64,000 nucleotides of DNA from Steinernema hermaphroditum (Eukaryota > Nematoda > Chromadorea > Rhabditida > Steinernematidae), in NCBI GenBank assembly GCA_030435675.1, contig CM059623.1, positions 16,514,205 through 16,578,204 of the forward strand. Reading direction: 5' to 3'. Of the stretch, positions 45,759 to 59,248 are shown piece after piece (position 1 is the first letter of the stretch; each line of letters opens with the position of its first letter). Position numbers and translations under genes: made by a program. The notes under the pieces were generated by a model. The model had not been told where the DNA came from, did no database searches, and saw only the letters and a list, made by a program, of their open reading frames with translations.

Positions 45759-48700
45759 GTTCATTAGATGAATTCTCAGTTTCAAGTAGGTTCAATCACC
45801 ATTTATTAAATTTGCTCGTTTTGCGCTTATCTCCTCTATATACATCCATTCTGTTGTAAAGTATTGCACGGGTCCGTAGAAAACCTTTTCTTTGTACACG
45901 CCGCTGCGTATCAATTCTGCGTCAACATAGAATCTCATTTACGCTTTTTTATGTTCTTTGCAAAGGCGAGGTAAACGAAAACCGCGCAAAAAGTTTTCTG
46001 ACTTGACACATTTTCGGCGTGTTCAAAGACGACAAAAAAATGAAATTTGCAGAGAAGATGTTTTGCAGTTCTAAATAAGCGGGGAAAAATTTGCGAAACT
46101 GTGGCACGAAAGCTATTGTTTATCAAAAATTGGTGTAAGTGGAAATCTACATTATATCGGTGGCAATCGGTCGGTTTGTCAGTTCGCGTTCGCTGAAATG
46201 AGTTGAGTGAGCTGTCGTTCCTGCTGATCGTAGTTGACACAATGATCACACCACACTCGGAAGTTCTGAAACACCAGGTATCTGTAGTTCAACCGTCTCG
46301 CTAAGATATCAGTGATGACCGGTCGCGCTGCCCACTCAAAACAAACCGGACTACAATTCAGAAATCGGCGCCGTCAGCCGAACAGAATGTGGGAATCCAC
46401 CTCGTTTGCCATAGCTCAACATTTCGACGCTCTCAGACGCTTCGACACCTGGATCAACTGATGGCATTACTACATTCTGCTTGGATTTTGTCTGCTTCAC
46501 TCCAGAAGACTGGAACCTGTGACTACGTTATACTACTTACATTTCTTGTGTAGTTATGAGACGTGCTGCATGGCGTAATGCCGTTAATTCGGGAATGTAA
46601 ACAAAATAAACGAACACTGATGCGATGAGAAATGGAAATGAATGGTATAGGTCGGACTCGAATCTATCATCAATTGGACGAAAAGCCTGCGCACTATGCA
46701 GTCCGTATGGTTACACATGCTTTTTCAAAGCGCAGAAGTTTACATAACATGGTCCATCTTTTTGAGATTTGTTCACATACATGACCAACACATCGACAGG
46801 AGCATCCCGCAGATAAGAACCACCAATGCGCGCGGTCGCAACGTGACTATCGGTTTTTCATCAGGAACAAATATCACGAACTTAAGAAACATTTCAGAAC
46901 GCAACATCGGCGTTTATTTATGCCTTAACCAAATACATTAACAAGCATGGGTGCACACTGTCCATCCTCACTTTGTCCACCACCAAAACTTGGAAATCGT
47001 TATATGTTCTACACATTTCAGGAGAACCTATTGCTTTTAATAAGTTGGAGCCCTATTCGTTCGACCTCCAGGTATTATTTATTGGCGAGTAAATATCAAA
47101 AGCTTTGTCCCAGTCCATGTATATCTTATTTCTCTGGGCGTAAGTTTCATTACATCGAAAATACGCCCCTTGCATGTGCTCCGCATACGAAATTCCATCA
47201 TCCTCTCATCCACCGTCTAATCTCCAGCCAAAATTATTCCGAAAGGCCGCGGCGCTGAAGCCATAAAAATATGCGTAAGACAAAATGAATATTTTATTTG
47301 TCGGCGACGTGAGTCGGCGCCGCGTTTTTTGGATTCAAAAATGCGATCGCCACACGCAAGTAATTAATTATCTTTTTCTGAGCGAATATTTCTGTTTTCC
47401 GCCTCTTTACGACTGTTTACAAACTGCGCGACGTCGTTAAGAATTTGATTTACAATTTAAAGACCAATTATTCTGAAAATTATGCGTTGGAATTTGTCGA
47501 AAATATTTTCCACATTCTTTCATACGAAGTGCCCCTTCGACCGATCCTTAGTCGAGCGATTGAATTTAAAATTTTGCCCTTGGAATTTCGTTTCGTAAAT
47601 TTCGCTCTTCACCTGTGAGTTGTTGAACTTTTAATTGAGTCGCGATCGGTGTCCAATTGAGTTAGGCAGAGTGCTCGTGTGGTGATAAATTAAATATTAA
47701 AAAGTGCACCACGTTAATCATTTTGGTTTTACATGTGCACTCATTTAATGTTGTTATTCAAAGGGAAGCGAGTTAGGGGTAATGGTGGTTAGGCAGTGGG
47801 CTGTAAGTTGTCTCAGAATTTTTTATTTCCACTGAGGAGTTTATGATTTCTGTCGTCATTCACATATGAAAAAGACGTTAATTAATTCCAAAATTCGGCC
47901 TAACACGATCTCTACTTTCTTTATTCAAAGCATAAAATGTTATTACGTCAAACCAGCCATTTAAAAAAGGCGGCGAAACGCGGATCCATACAGTTTATTA
48001 TTTTTCAAGGAAAGTGAGAATTCGGTGGGGGTTCGAACAAACCACATAAACAAACAAAACGCTTTCGCAATGAACCGCGTAGATAGTATAGTAAGAACCA
48101 ATTTCTTGCACTATATAGTTTTGTAAACTTACAAGTTTTGAGCAGAATTTGGTGCGTTCAGCACATACAGGAAATAACCAAAATTCCAATGAAAAACCAA
48201 TGAGAATCGATCATTCAGGCAAGTGTTCAACTGATGTGAGAAAAAAGACGGTACGATTTGACACAGCCAAATTTAACATACCACATACTACGGTAAGTGG
48301 CATTACTCTTGATTAAGTACTAATAAAATTCTGATTACATTCTTCCAAATTCATTAATCCTGTTAATTCGCTGAACTTCAGCGAGTAGTTTGTAATTTAG
48401 TTAACTGCGTTCATTTTCCAAAGCTAGAGGCCTGCCACATTCCTTTGGGGACAGAATTGTGAGTGGAACTGTTTTCGACTTCTACTGCAGAGCTCCAACG
48501 TTTAGTTCATTTCGTAATTGTTCGCAGTTTTAAGTTAATATTCTTTGATGTGATGAACGTGTTGGCTTAATGACTCCATACTCATTTAATGTAACAAACT
48601 ATATCTACATGATTTTGGATGACAAATTGAAATACTCTCTCTGTGAATGAAGTGTTTCATTGATCGAACCGTATTTCAGAGCGTTTTCGCACGCCAAATG

Positions 48701-51700
48701 AATAAAACACGCGTTTGATTGGCGCAGGCGTTTTTTAACCGTATTCCGCGGGAGTCGGAGTAAAGTGAAACCATTAACATCGAAAACTGTTCCGCGCCAT
48801 CCACTCACCAAAGATCACATTTGCAGAACTTGATCGTCTCAGGCGCACTTCCACACTCACCGCAAAAAGTACTTGACGATATTTACAGGTCTCTAGCGCC
48901 AATTATACGACCGAGAACGTTTTTTACGCTCGCCGCATCCAAATTTGTTTTTGTATTGAAAAAGTGGGGCCGTCATGGGGTCACCCACTTCCACATTCCC
49001 TCCGCGGCGCACACAATCGTCGCTCACACGCATTTCGTCCCTTTTTCTTCGCACTCCCCACCGCAGGCCACCGAAGCACACATCAAAAACAGAACGCGCG
49101 TGTTTTCGCGCACCGGTTTGTGTTGTGCGCCGTGGCGCGATTATTTTTTGCCCTGCAGAAAATTACGAACCCCTGTCTGGGATGCGCGCCGGTATCATAC
49201 CAAAATAGTTGTATTACATGAGGCGGTGACGGTATTTTTCAACCCAAATACAGCGCAACGCAATACATATTCAATTGACCTGCCCGACGACTAAAAGGGT
49301 TTTGGACGCCATAATTTCTGATGCACTCCTCTGAGTCATCTCTGCAATGGTTTACGGCTATTATTGCTCAAAAAACTTCCACGCGCTTTATCTCTCATTT
49401 TTTGCTATACATTACGGTCACTCAATGCTAAAAATTTTGCCATCGAAATATAAAAGTTTGCTAATAATGAGTACAGATACGCCCCGACAATATCCACCCT
49501 TTCGGAAGTTGCATTACTGGTGCACAACACAATGAACGTGCGTGCCAGCTTGCTGCTGCTGATGTACGTAGGGTTTAATTTATGACAGAAAATGCATGAG
49601 ACGCGCTGCCGTACAGCATCTAATTGTTTTGTTTTATGGCCATTTTGCACGCAGCCATAAAATAAAAATTCTGCAAAAATTGCGCACGATTCCACAAAAT
49701 GGGCGACGCTTGCAAGTGCTCCCAGGTTGTTTTCGGTGTTCCCACCTATAAAAAAGGTCCTGCTCAACGTTTTGTGGGTTTGATGGCAAATCGTTGAAAT
49801 TGTCATTTCAATTTTGCTTTCCTTTTCGCTCGTTTGTTTATAAAATCGAATATGAAGTTGGTATTTAAAACTGACTACTACTTCTTCGCTACTTACACAT
49901 GGCCCTGGTTACAGAAACTTGCCTTAACGAGAACCTGAATTGTTTTTTAAGATGGTCGCTTCCTGATAATCATTGGCAACAATGTGAAACGAGTCATCGT
50001 CATTTTTTTTCTCGCGAACTTCTTGGCGACCTTTCAAAGTACAACAGCGATGCGAAAGTTACGCAAAAACCAGGTCAAACGTCTAGCGATTTTTGGTGAC
50101 AGAACGTACCCTCGTAAAAAATTGATTTTCGCGCATTTCCCCAACGACTTTCCATCTGTTGTACATATTTGAAATGGCTCTATATCAATCCATATATTGT
50201 AGCAACTTGGCGGGTGTGCCGCGCTCAGCTCTATTTTTGATTTCAAAAAGTGGGTCAATTCGATGTGAAACCAAAAATGTGCGCGGACAGGTTTATAACA
50301 GCCTGATCGATCTTCGTTCCAAATTACTTCAAAAGACGCGGCGTGGTGCGCCACCAAAACAACGTTAGTCAGTTTTGCCGGTTTCAATACATCTCTAGAG
50401 CTGTGTAAAAAATTAAAGCCAATGCCAGATATGCACTTGGCATCTGAAAACACGGCAAAGTAATCGATAGTTTTTGGACAACAAATCAGATAGGTATTTG
50501 ATCCTGTACAAATATCACTCACAGCTTCTTATTTTATCAAACTTTATTTATTCATCATATACTGATTTTAAAACAACGGTAGAACGTGATCGACAAATGG
50601 CATACGATAGCATTCCTCGTAACATATCATTAGTGATTCAGTTTTTCCACCTAAACTAGGCACTATTAACAAACTTGTCATTCGCGGCATCTAATTAACT
50701 ATTTTACCAACCTTAAAGTGCGACATATCCCCATCGAAACCGAACTCAATTAACCTGAAATCAAATGCCCGCCTTCCACGCAATTTGCCACCGTTTATAA
50801 ATCGCATTTTTCAGCATAGCCCCCCTCGCTTTCTTTCTCCCCTCAGCTGTGCGTAATTGCATTCCTCCCTTCTTCCGGCGAAATTGGATATTATGATATG
50901 TACCCGCGTGCCTCCTCCCTTGTTTTTTTCGTCGCCGCGCTGCAAAAATGGAAAACTCTTCTCTGTCGGTCCTCGTCTCGTGCGCACGCAGTTCGGTTCC
51001 CTCATTTCGGCGCATTTTATTTGCGGCTGCGACGCAAAAATTGATTATCGATCATCGCACCGTCGCCGCCAGGCTGATCGCCCGTTTTTCGCGATTTTTT
51101 TTGCCGATAGAACGGACATCTACGAGAGTTTTTGTGCTCAAGGTCTAACGCTCGACCACCAAAGGACTTGTGCGTTTCTCCGTTTTTTTTTGCTCCAGAT
51201 GATGAAGCTTTTTTTGGATCGCCCCATCTCTGACCTCTTTTATTTTTGTGCAGAACTGTAACAGTCACGCTGAGATGGGGAAATCGGCTGAAAAAGTTCT
51301 TCGCCCACGTCAGGTGGGCAAAGGGGAAAAAGTGCACTTAGATAGATTATCGTTTTAGCACTTTTCACAACCTTTGCTAACACTGAATATGAAAACACGT
51401 CGAAACAAGAACCAAAACGTTGGAACTAGATTAATACTGAAGTCGCTTGATTGAGTGGTACAACAACGGATTTAAGGGAATTATGAGTTGTGTGTAGATG
51501 TACAGCCATAACCGAAAAAAGTTTCAATGTGAACGTATTTAATTGAACCTTAACTAGGTTCAATGGTCTAGTTAAGTGTTTCCAATTTCCACTTTCGATC
51601 TCTTTCGAAGACATTCGTATTTTTTGGCTTCAATCGTATATATCTATTGGGTTGAGTCATTGAAAATTTCTCATAGCGTAAAAATGTCATATTTTCGCAA

Positions 51701-51923
51701 TATTTACGTCCCTGGTGAAATGGATGGGCGCGTTGTGGACTACAGTAAATTCTCACCTTACACTATGATTGGCGACTTGTCCTTTGCATTCCTCTTGATA
51801 TTGGAGGTTTATTCTCTTCTAATGGCCAATTTTCTGGCAGCTCGAAATGGCGAAATGCGAACTGATGTAGGGGCTTCCTATGGCATTAATGTGTGATGGA
51901 CGGGGACTGCCTTCAACCACGTA
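45759..51923. other. 6 kb gene-poor tract with motif-dense blocks
   Basis: No gene is supported. GC-richer, T-run-interspersed blocks at 48830-49260 and 50760-51330 contain repeated words such as GCGCGATTATTTTTTGCCC or TTTTCGCGATTTTTTTTGCC. A signal-peptide-like 62-codon frame lies at 49984-50172 and a 162-codon frame opposite it at 50522-50034. A repeat A tail fragment (GCATGGCGTAATGCCGTTAA) lies near 46570 and a tRNA-like piece at 46630-46720. Confidence 0.35.
46630..46720 (-). repeat. tRNA-like / SINE-like fragment
   Basis: On the minus strand an A-box-like TGCATAGTGCGCAGG is followed about 30 nt later by a B-box-like GATTCGAGTCC. A proper acceptor stem cannot be drawn, so this is a tRNA-derived SINE or a decayed tRNA rather than a working gene. 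Confidence 0.3.
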
Positions 51924-53565
51924 CAGTGGCGGCCGTATAAATAGCCGCACCCCCTACATAAAGCTTCTATTGCCGATTTACCTTGGATTTTAAAATGTGG
52001 GCACTAAACCAAGGACACTATCAGATGTAGAATTTATCAAGCAGCAAAATGGTGTTACTTATTTTCCGTGTAGGACCCACCATGCAGACAGGGAATGTAA
52101 TACATTCGGCCGGCTCATATTCGGCGCGGCATTATAAATAGCCGCACCCGGAGTTCCACCATTTTCTGAGTGTTTTTTGATGAGTTTTTTGCGTCGTATC
52201 GTTTTATTCTTTATTTTATGTTATTTGTGCTCCCATTCTGCTGTATAATTCATCTACACCCGGGGATGAGGTTAACGTATTACGCCCCAAAAGAGTGCCC
52301 AAAGAACAAAGATACTTCCCGGAAAAGAGTCTCCGAGAAACAATGAATTTCGGAGATGGTTACACAAAACACTGTGAAAACGGCATAGAACAATGAGGGA
52401 CACGTAGAGACTGCTTTAGGGAAGCGCAAGCCATGAAAAAGAACGGTCTTTATCGATTAAAGGATCGTCCGGATCTCAGAGGCTGACCGAAAACAGCCGT
52501 TTTTCTACTGAAGTATCCAACTTCGGCCATGTTTTTTGGGCTGTGCGTGAGCGTGCAGGCTATTCGACAGCAAGTAAACAAACTAGGGGCGATGCGATGC
52601 GTTGCGCGCGAAAAATCAGACGTATCTATAATACACTGACAAGCCCACATGGCCTCCGCCAAGCAGCACTTCGACTAGCAACCTGTAGACAAGGCCAAAT
52701 TACTGTTTTGACGGACAAATTGAACTTATATCGTCTAGTGTGGGTTATGAGAACGTATATACGACGGTGCGTAGGGGTAGAATTTGATCCAGTAGATACG
52801 AAGGCCACAATCAAGCATGACGGTGGCTCTGTAATAGTGGGAGTTGGCATCCGGCGGTCCGAGATCCATCCGATTTTTCACAGTGAAGGCATTTTTGACA
52901 GCCAGATGTTCGTGAACGTCGTAAAGAGTGTGTTGCAACTACACACAGCCCAAAAAACCAGGCCGAAATTGGATACTTCGGCAAAAAAACGACTTTTTTT
53001 CGGTCTGCTTCTGAGATTTGGACGATCTCTCTATCGATAAAGTCCGACCTCTTTCGTGAATTTGGCATTCATACGGAATTCTTCAGGTTTCCTCAGTTGT
53101 TCTACACCATCTCTACAGCGTTTAGTGCATGTGTCTCTGAGATTTTCAGTTACTCGGCGATTATTCCCCGGGAAGTACCGTCGTTCTTTAGGGTATCGGC
53201 ATCGGGGCTCTTTTTTGATGTGATAGGTTAACCCCTTCCCCTGTTCGAGATAAACTAAATACCAGAGTGGGAGCACAAATAACATAGAATAAAGAAGAAA
53301 ACGATACGACGCAAAAAACTCAGAAAATGGTGGAACTCCGGGTGCGGCTATTTACAATGCCGCGCCGAATATGAGCCGGCCGAATGTATTACATTCCCTG
53401 TCTGCATGGTGGGTCCTACACGGAAAATAAGTAACACCATTTTGCTGCTTGATAAATTGTACATCTGATAGTGTCCTTGGTTTAGTGCCCACATTTTAAA
53501 ATCCAAGGTAAATCGGCAATAGAAGCTTTATGTAGGGGGTGCGGCTATTTATACGGCCGCCACTG
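51924..53565 (+). mobile_element. Tc1-like element with very long inverted arms
   Basis: The element is 1642 bp, its ends begin CAGTGGCGGCCG, and it is flanked by TA at 51922-51923 and 53566-53567. Arms 51924-52240 and 53263-53565 mirror each other almost perfectly, apart from a 10-nt insertion near 52180. Weaker inverted similarity continues inward on both sides to about 52560 and 52930 and includes part of the transposase N-terminal region in both orientations. The arm also holds an internal start-like block (AAATAGCCGCACCCGG) resembling the terminal sequence. Confidence 0.9.
52543..52960 (+). pseudogene. Tc1-like transposase catalytic fragment
   Basis: The frame shows KATIKHDGGSVIVGVG, which matches Tc1-family TVKHGGGSVMVWGCF, then a G+I/PIF...EGIFDSQMFV stretch. 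The conserved Trp is replaced and the later catalytic motif is lost. An N-terminal remnant (RIVRISEADRKQPFFY then stop) precedes it at about 52460. A mirrored copy of that remnant, REIVQISEADRKK, lies on the minus strand at about 53030. The gene is dead. Confidence 0.75.
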
Positions 53566-53567
53566 TA

Positions 53568-56500
53568 GATCCTAACGATCTACGTGGTTGAAGGCAGTCT
53601 TACCTACCGAACGCACCTATCCCTGTGTTCGTCACATATTGTAACATAAGCTAATCTCAAAAACATGGAACTGCCGAATCAAGTTGTTCTCTTAACTCCA
53701 ACGTTTCCATTTGGTTAAGTACTATAACAGACAATGGGGACATGTAGCAGGTAGCTCTCTCCAACAGCTATCATACTCACATAGCGGCTTTACGAGCTCG
53801 CGTCTACTTTACAGAAATAGAGGCGAAATGTTGAAAAAGTCACAGCTCAGGAATCGTACCTGAAACCTGACATTTTCAAGTTGGTCCTCGCAATGGCTCT
53901 CCTTTTTTTACTATTTATCTAGCTCTCTCTCAGCACTATCTAATCCTCACCTGTGTCCATCCACAACTAACGACATTTGAGGAAACCACTCAAAATAAGA
54001 CCAAGTGGTCGGAAATTGGACCTAAACTTTTTTCGATTCAAAACCCCGGATTTTCTGTGAGAGAGGAATCCGGCTCTTGCCCACAAGGTGGGTTCACGCT
54101 AACCATTCGAATGGTGAATACACTAAATAAAATGTTGAATAATATGTCATAAAAATCTTCATAACAAAAATGCGAAATTTTCAATGCATCAACCCAATAG
54201 TTGTGCACAGATTACTAGCAAGTCGCCGGACACCCCCGAAGCCCCCCGATTATGGTTTACATAATTAGAGAAGCTGAAGCTCAAGAGGCGCGATAGTTAC
54301 CGAATGAGCCCACACTACATAAGAACAGCTATTTTTATCGAAAGCAGAGAGAAAAAATGAAGGCAATCAAAATTAATTGGTTCTTATTACCCCCGTAGAG
54401 AGGAAACGAAGGAAAAATCATATTTGCACCGTATATTCCAGCACACAATTGATATATAAGAATTTCAGACCGAAAACCAAAAATGCCCTGTTCTCTGAGT
54501 CATCGTTTTTTTTCTCCCCGAAAGCCGAAATAACACAACGTTCCTTCACATGCCTTTAAAGAAGGGTGGAAGTTTCATGCCTGCCGATCTATTTGACAGA
54601 ATTGCTCTAGTAGCTAAATCCGGTGCGATAACAGTTTCTTTTTATCTTTTCTTTGCATGGTCATCATTGCCAAAGTACATATGGGCAATACTAATTCTTT
54701 TGAAAACGCTAGCGAAGACGCCAAAGATGGAGTCCCATTTTTGGCTAAATAACCTTCAAATAACCCAAATAACCTGCAATAACCCTATCGCGAACCTCCA
54801 CTACCGGTTTAAAGAAAAACGCTGCGTCGCCGAACCATTTGGGTCCGAAAATTCATTTTTTTGTAGACGTCAATTAGGTCGCCGTGGGTCACCTTGTTCG
54901 TGAAACGGTCTTTGCACGGTTTTCGAAACGTCACCTTAGGAGAAAAGAATGCTGATACTGGTGACGCGCATAAATAGTGGTTTGTGACTGTTTATGCTTG
55001 CTTTATGCTAGAACACATTTGAGGTTGATCGATGTTGTTTCGCAGTACGCAATGTTTCGTTTTATAAGCATTTTGCATGATGCTATTCTGCAAAGAGCGC
55101 AGCTTTGAATACAGCAAATATGGTTATTGCAGTTGTCACCATTTTGCGTTTCTGGCATCAAACATTTTCATGCTTACTTATTTGCTTAAACAAAACTTTG
55201 AACAAATACTTCAATCATAACAAATTTGATTGCGTGTATTTGTATCTTATCTGTTCCATGGTTACACCAATCCGTGCCTGTATTTCATTTACTCCATTCG
55301 ACGTAACTTGCGCACAAGAGAGCGATTATATGAATTGTCACGTAGAAAATTGGAAACCGTTTTTATATGCCGAAAAATATTAAGCACATTAATTCCACGT
55401 CGTCCCTGCGAAATTCGCCGTCACTTGTTTCTCGCCTCTTCAAAACAGGATTTCTGCAAATCTCTTCTCCTTGTGATGTGATTTATTCTTGAAAATGCGA
55501 GGTCACTTCGACGAACGTTTTGCACATTTTACGTGCAATCTGAATCTAAGTTTTTTTTTCTTGTTGCGAGGTCAGCTGGAGGTACGACCGAAACCGAATT
55601 CATGTTCCGATGGTCGCTGTTGTTTAGTCGTGGGATTCTTACTGCTGAGCCCGCTAACATGGTGAAACTCCCGGGCACATTTATCGTGGCTATTGTATGG
55701 CTGTCGACACTTGCACTTCCCCTCATTATACGTAACATGGCTTCATAATTACATGTGTAATGCCCTGGCAGAGAATCGTGTACTCACACTATTCGAGTGG
55801 CAAGCACCCCATACAAAATGATGGTGTATAATCTACGTACGATGTAAATTTGTGATACGGTATTTGCGATTGACCACTAGGAAACTTCGATCATACAATT
55901 TGGAAACTGAATTAAAATGGCAAAAAATCACACTTTGGGACGCGTACGCCTGCGCACTTTTGCAAATACGCCGCTATAATAGGTCCATATGAATCTGAGG
56001 AACTGCTCCTGACAATGGATATTGTCTTTAAAATCTCAAATAATATTTCTACACGGAATTGTGACTGTAAAGACACATGAGATACACTATGAGAATAGTA
56101 CATGTCTTGGTTGCGGTCAGTGAAATTTACGAGGAACCGAACCCGACACCTAAGGCTTACAAACGGAGGACGTTCCAATGAGCCACACAGACAGTAGAGA
56201 TGGTATCGCTTTACTTCCACTATGTCTCTGGCGATGCTAAGCTTTGAGTTTTTTTTTTGCAGTTTTTCAGTGATTTTTTTCCTATTTTGTTACCAGAAGA
56301 GATGTCGGTTCGAGTTTCTTAAAATTTAACAGTTTTTTTGGCCCACTTCGGTCATTTACATGAGCGCCAAACCTGCCGCCCACAGGACTATGGCGTCTTG
56401 TCGCCCGCAGGGCTACAGTTCTATGGCCCCAACTTCAGACCTTTGCATGAGCACTAATCTTGCCGCCCGCAGGGCTTGGCTTTTAATACCTGGAGGGCGC

Positions 56501-58947
56501 GAATTCGTGCAGCCGCGTTTATGTAAATAACCATTGCAAAAATGTCCCATCAAAACAAGTCAACAGTTTCCACCAATTATCTTTACTATTTGGTTTGTAA
56601 TGTGTGCTATTAACTTCATCAATTCATCACACTGGCGCTCATCAAAAGATTTTGAAAAAGACAGGTTTCTAATCATGAAGAAATGGTGAGCATGTTTGCT
56701 GACTGTTCAGTGGAACTACGGTGGTTTGTATGTTCTGTAAGGCATAGTCTTATTCACCATAGTGAGCACAACACACGTGAATATGTCAGTATCATAATTA
56801 TAAAGATTGGCAAACCTAAGTGATAGACCTAACTTAAGTTGATGTAATCTAGACTACCGAAAAATCGGCAAACCAATGAACCTGAGCGATGAAATTCTAA
56901 TGGTATCGAAATCTGGTAATTTAAAAATATAAAGTAAATGTGCCATCTGCCACCTTGAAAAATTAGTGCAGTGAAGCTACAGTATGCGGAGATATTTGTG
57001 TGAGTGGTCTGGTCGGCTGAGCTCTCTTGCACGGCTTCTGATGCCATTAATCCACCATCCGGTGGTCCAGCTGGTTTTTAGAAAGATACCAAGAATATAT
57101 TCCAAATAAATATATGCTATTTGAATGTCACAAACATTGAACATCATCCTCTTTAAAGAATATTTGTAGTCACCAGATATCATCGATATCATCAGAAATA
57201 ATCGTTCAACATAATTTTAATTCAAGTGAGAGAGTGAGCGCAGATGTTGCAGCTACACTGATGTGCGCGAAACCTTCTATCGCAAATTCCTGCAAGTTCC
57301 AGCACTGCAGAAATTGATTTATTTTCGGGCGAGGTCGAAGAATCGGGTCATTCGCGAAGCATTTTGCAAACTGGGTCCCTTTCTACTCTTTGATGCATTT
57401 TGTACGAAATTCGCACGATTACACCGTTTTGCAGGATATGTTCTCGACCAGGTTTCGAGTATTTCCACCAACGAAATATCCAATCCTTTTGCGCACCACA
57501 GATTACTTTATGTTTTTAGAAGAGCGCCTCTTTACAACGCATTTTTTTAGCGTTGAGCAGTTCCGTATAAACAGGAATGTACCTGTATCGCAGTAAAAAA
57601 TTCTGCACGTACAAGTCATGTTTACCAGTTACCCATAGGCGCTCCGTAATGTGCTCTCTCTTTGCCCGTTTATCGATTATGACTGATTACTGTGACGTCC
57701 GTTTTCAAAAGTAAAATTTCAAAGGCGTTATGCACAGAACATTTTGCATGGTGTGCAGCATGCACATTGTAGGCGGCTATAAGCTATTTTTTTCATTAAG
57801 CGTTTGACTTTATCGCTCACTCTTTGTATTATCTGCACAAGGTTATACTATTTGAGCCTTTTCTTAATCGACCGCTTGTTGTGCTTGTTTTGATCCCCCT
57901 GTGAAGCAAAAATATGTGATGGCCCATATTGTAATTACGTCCATTTCAGAACATTCAGGAAGATTAGAATGCGTATGTCTGGATGGAAAACAGGTCTTTG
58001 CGGTCTTTTCAGCATTAGCTTCTGTATGATAAAAGACGATGATTCATTGCTGCCTGTGACGAAGATACCCTGAGATTAAAGTCATCTTCAGCGCATTGAG
58101 GCATTGTCTAAAGTTGTTTGTTCAACCCTTTGTGAGGGATTAGTTCGATTCATTCCATATTTTCCAGCGCTAGGCAAAGTGGTTTCCCCTATTTCTCACT
58201 GTTTAACGTCACATTTATTGGTTCCTGTGGTCCATGAAAGACAAAAAAGATTAGGTGTATCATTGGTACACTCAATGATATAGTTGATCTTTCTCCGATG
58301 GCGAAAAACAACAATTCATTTGGCGAGTATTCTACAATTACCCATAGATAGCTGTTCACTTTTGCAGCCTTCAATTCTTAACTGGATACGGTATCTTAAG
58401 GAACCATCGACCAGTCCGTAGCTTGCGAAACACGATTCAGATTTTTATAATGCGTGTCAGCAACTTCCACTTCCTCGTCAAGAGAGATACCAAGAAAAAT
58501 CTAGGTCTTAAACCTGCAAATCCCACCGCTTTTTCTTCCTGCAAACGGGACCTTTTTTACTTTTACTATTTTTAAACGTCGCGTGTTGTCCTCTCCACCA
58601 CAGCTTCTTTCGCGCGTTCACACGTTTTTATCAAAAACAAAAATAGTAATTTTCGGCGGTTCTCCATCCTCTGCGCTCCGACGTCTGCAACCAGCCGGTC
58701 GCACCTCTTGCGTTCCAATTTCAATTTCTCCAATTATTTGGCGCTCGTGCGCACGGCTCCCCGTTTCTGTGTTCTGTTTTTACGACGCTATCCTTCCCCT
58801 CAGAATAATACTGCTGCGGAGCTTAAGTTTATTTCGTGGTTTGCCATTCTGATAGTTGCTGTTTTATGAATTCCGCGAAAAATAAAACTTTGTGCTATTC
58901 AAAGGCGATCCAACATATATATAAATTTGTTTCAGAAATCGTCAAAA
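53568..58947. other. 5.4 kb gene-poor tract
   Basis: No gene is supported. A short hydrophobic frame at 55660-55748 and a 95-codon frame at 57263-57550 lack motifs. The block 58490-58870, rich in CGCG words and polypyrimidine tracts, lies directly upstream of the trans-splice-like acceptor at 58935 and may be promoter. Confidence 0.35.
56090..56215 (-). repeat. tRNA-derived SINE-like sequence
   Basis: On the minus strand, TGGCTCATTGGAACG resembles an A box and GGGTTCGGTTCC a B box about 40 nt downstream. The cloverleaf cannot be completed from the flanks, so a SINE head is more likely than a tRNA gene. Confidence 0.4.
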
Positions 58948-59248
58948 ATGTCGTCAAATGTCAACGTTCTTAAAGCGGTGTCGTCGCTCGGTGCAAAGTC
59001 GACCTCGTTTTACGGTAAGATTGTAAAGGCATATGTCCCACTGAACTGGTTTCGTCTGTTTTTTGTTTTGAGCGTTTTTACGACTGAATCCATTAGAATT
59101 TGTCAATAGAATAGTGACGGGTTCGCAAGTATGGTAGTGCGAGTGATTTCAGGAGGTAAATACTAAATGTTCTGAACCAAACAACTGCACTTGCAACTTT
59201 GAAAAGCAGAGCGATGAACAAAAGGGCGAAAAAACCTTTGCAAAACAG
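58948..59248 (+). CDS. candidate first exons of an unidentified gene (partial)
   Basis: Two exons can be joined in phase: 58948-59022 (MSSNVNVLKAVSSLGAKSTS ...) and 59153-59248 (EVNTKCSEPNNCTCN ... EKTFAKQ). The ATG lies 12 nt behind TTTGTTTCAG, a good spliced-leader acceptor. The first exon uses the donor GTAAAG at 59023, because the stronger-looking GTAAGA eight bases earlier leads to a stop. No domain was recognised. It could be the 5' end of the BED finger gene 3.4 kb downstream, but the phases do not join directly, so an exon between would be needed. Confidence 0.4.

Noticed and set aside
49405..49806. 133-codon minus-strand frame
   Set aside because: No domain, no splice context, and it overlaps low-complexity AT-rich sequence.
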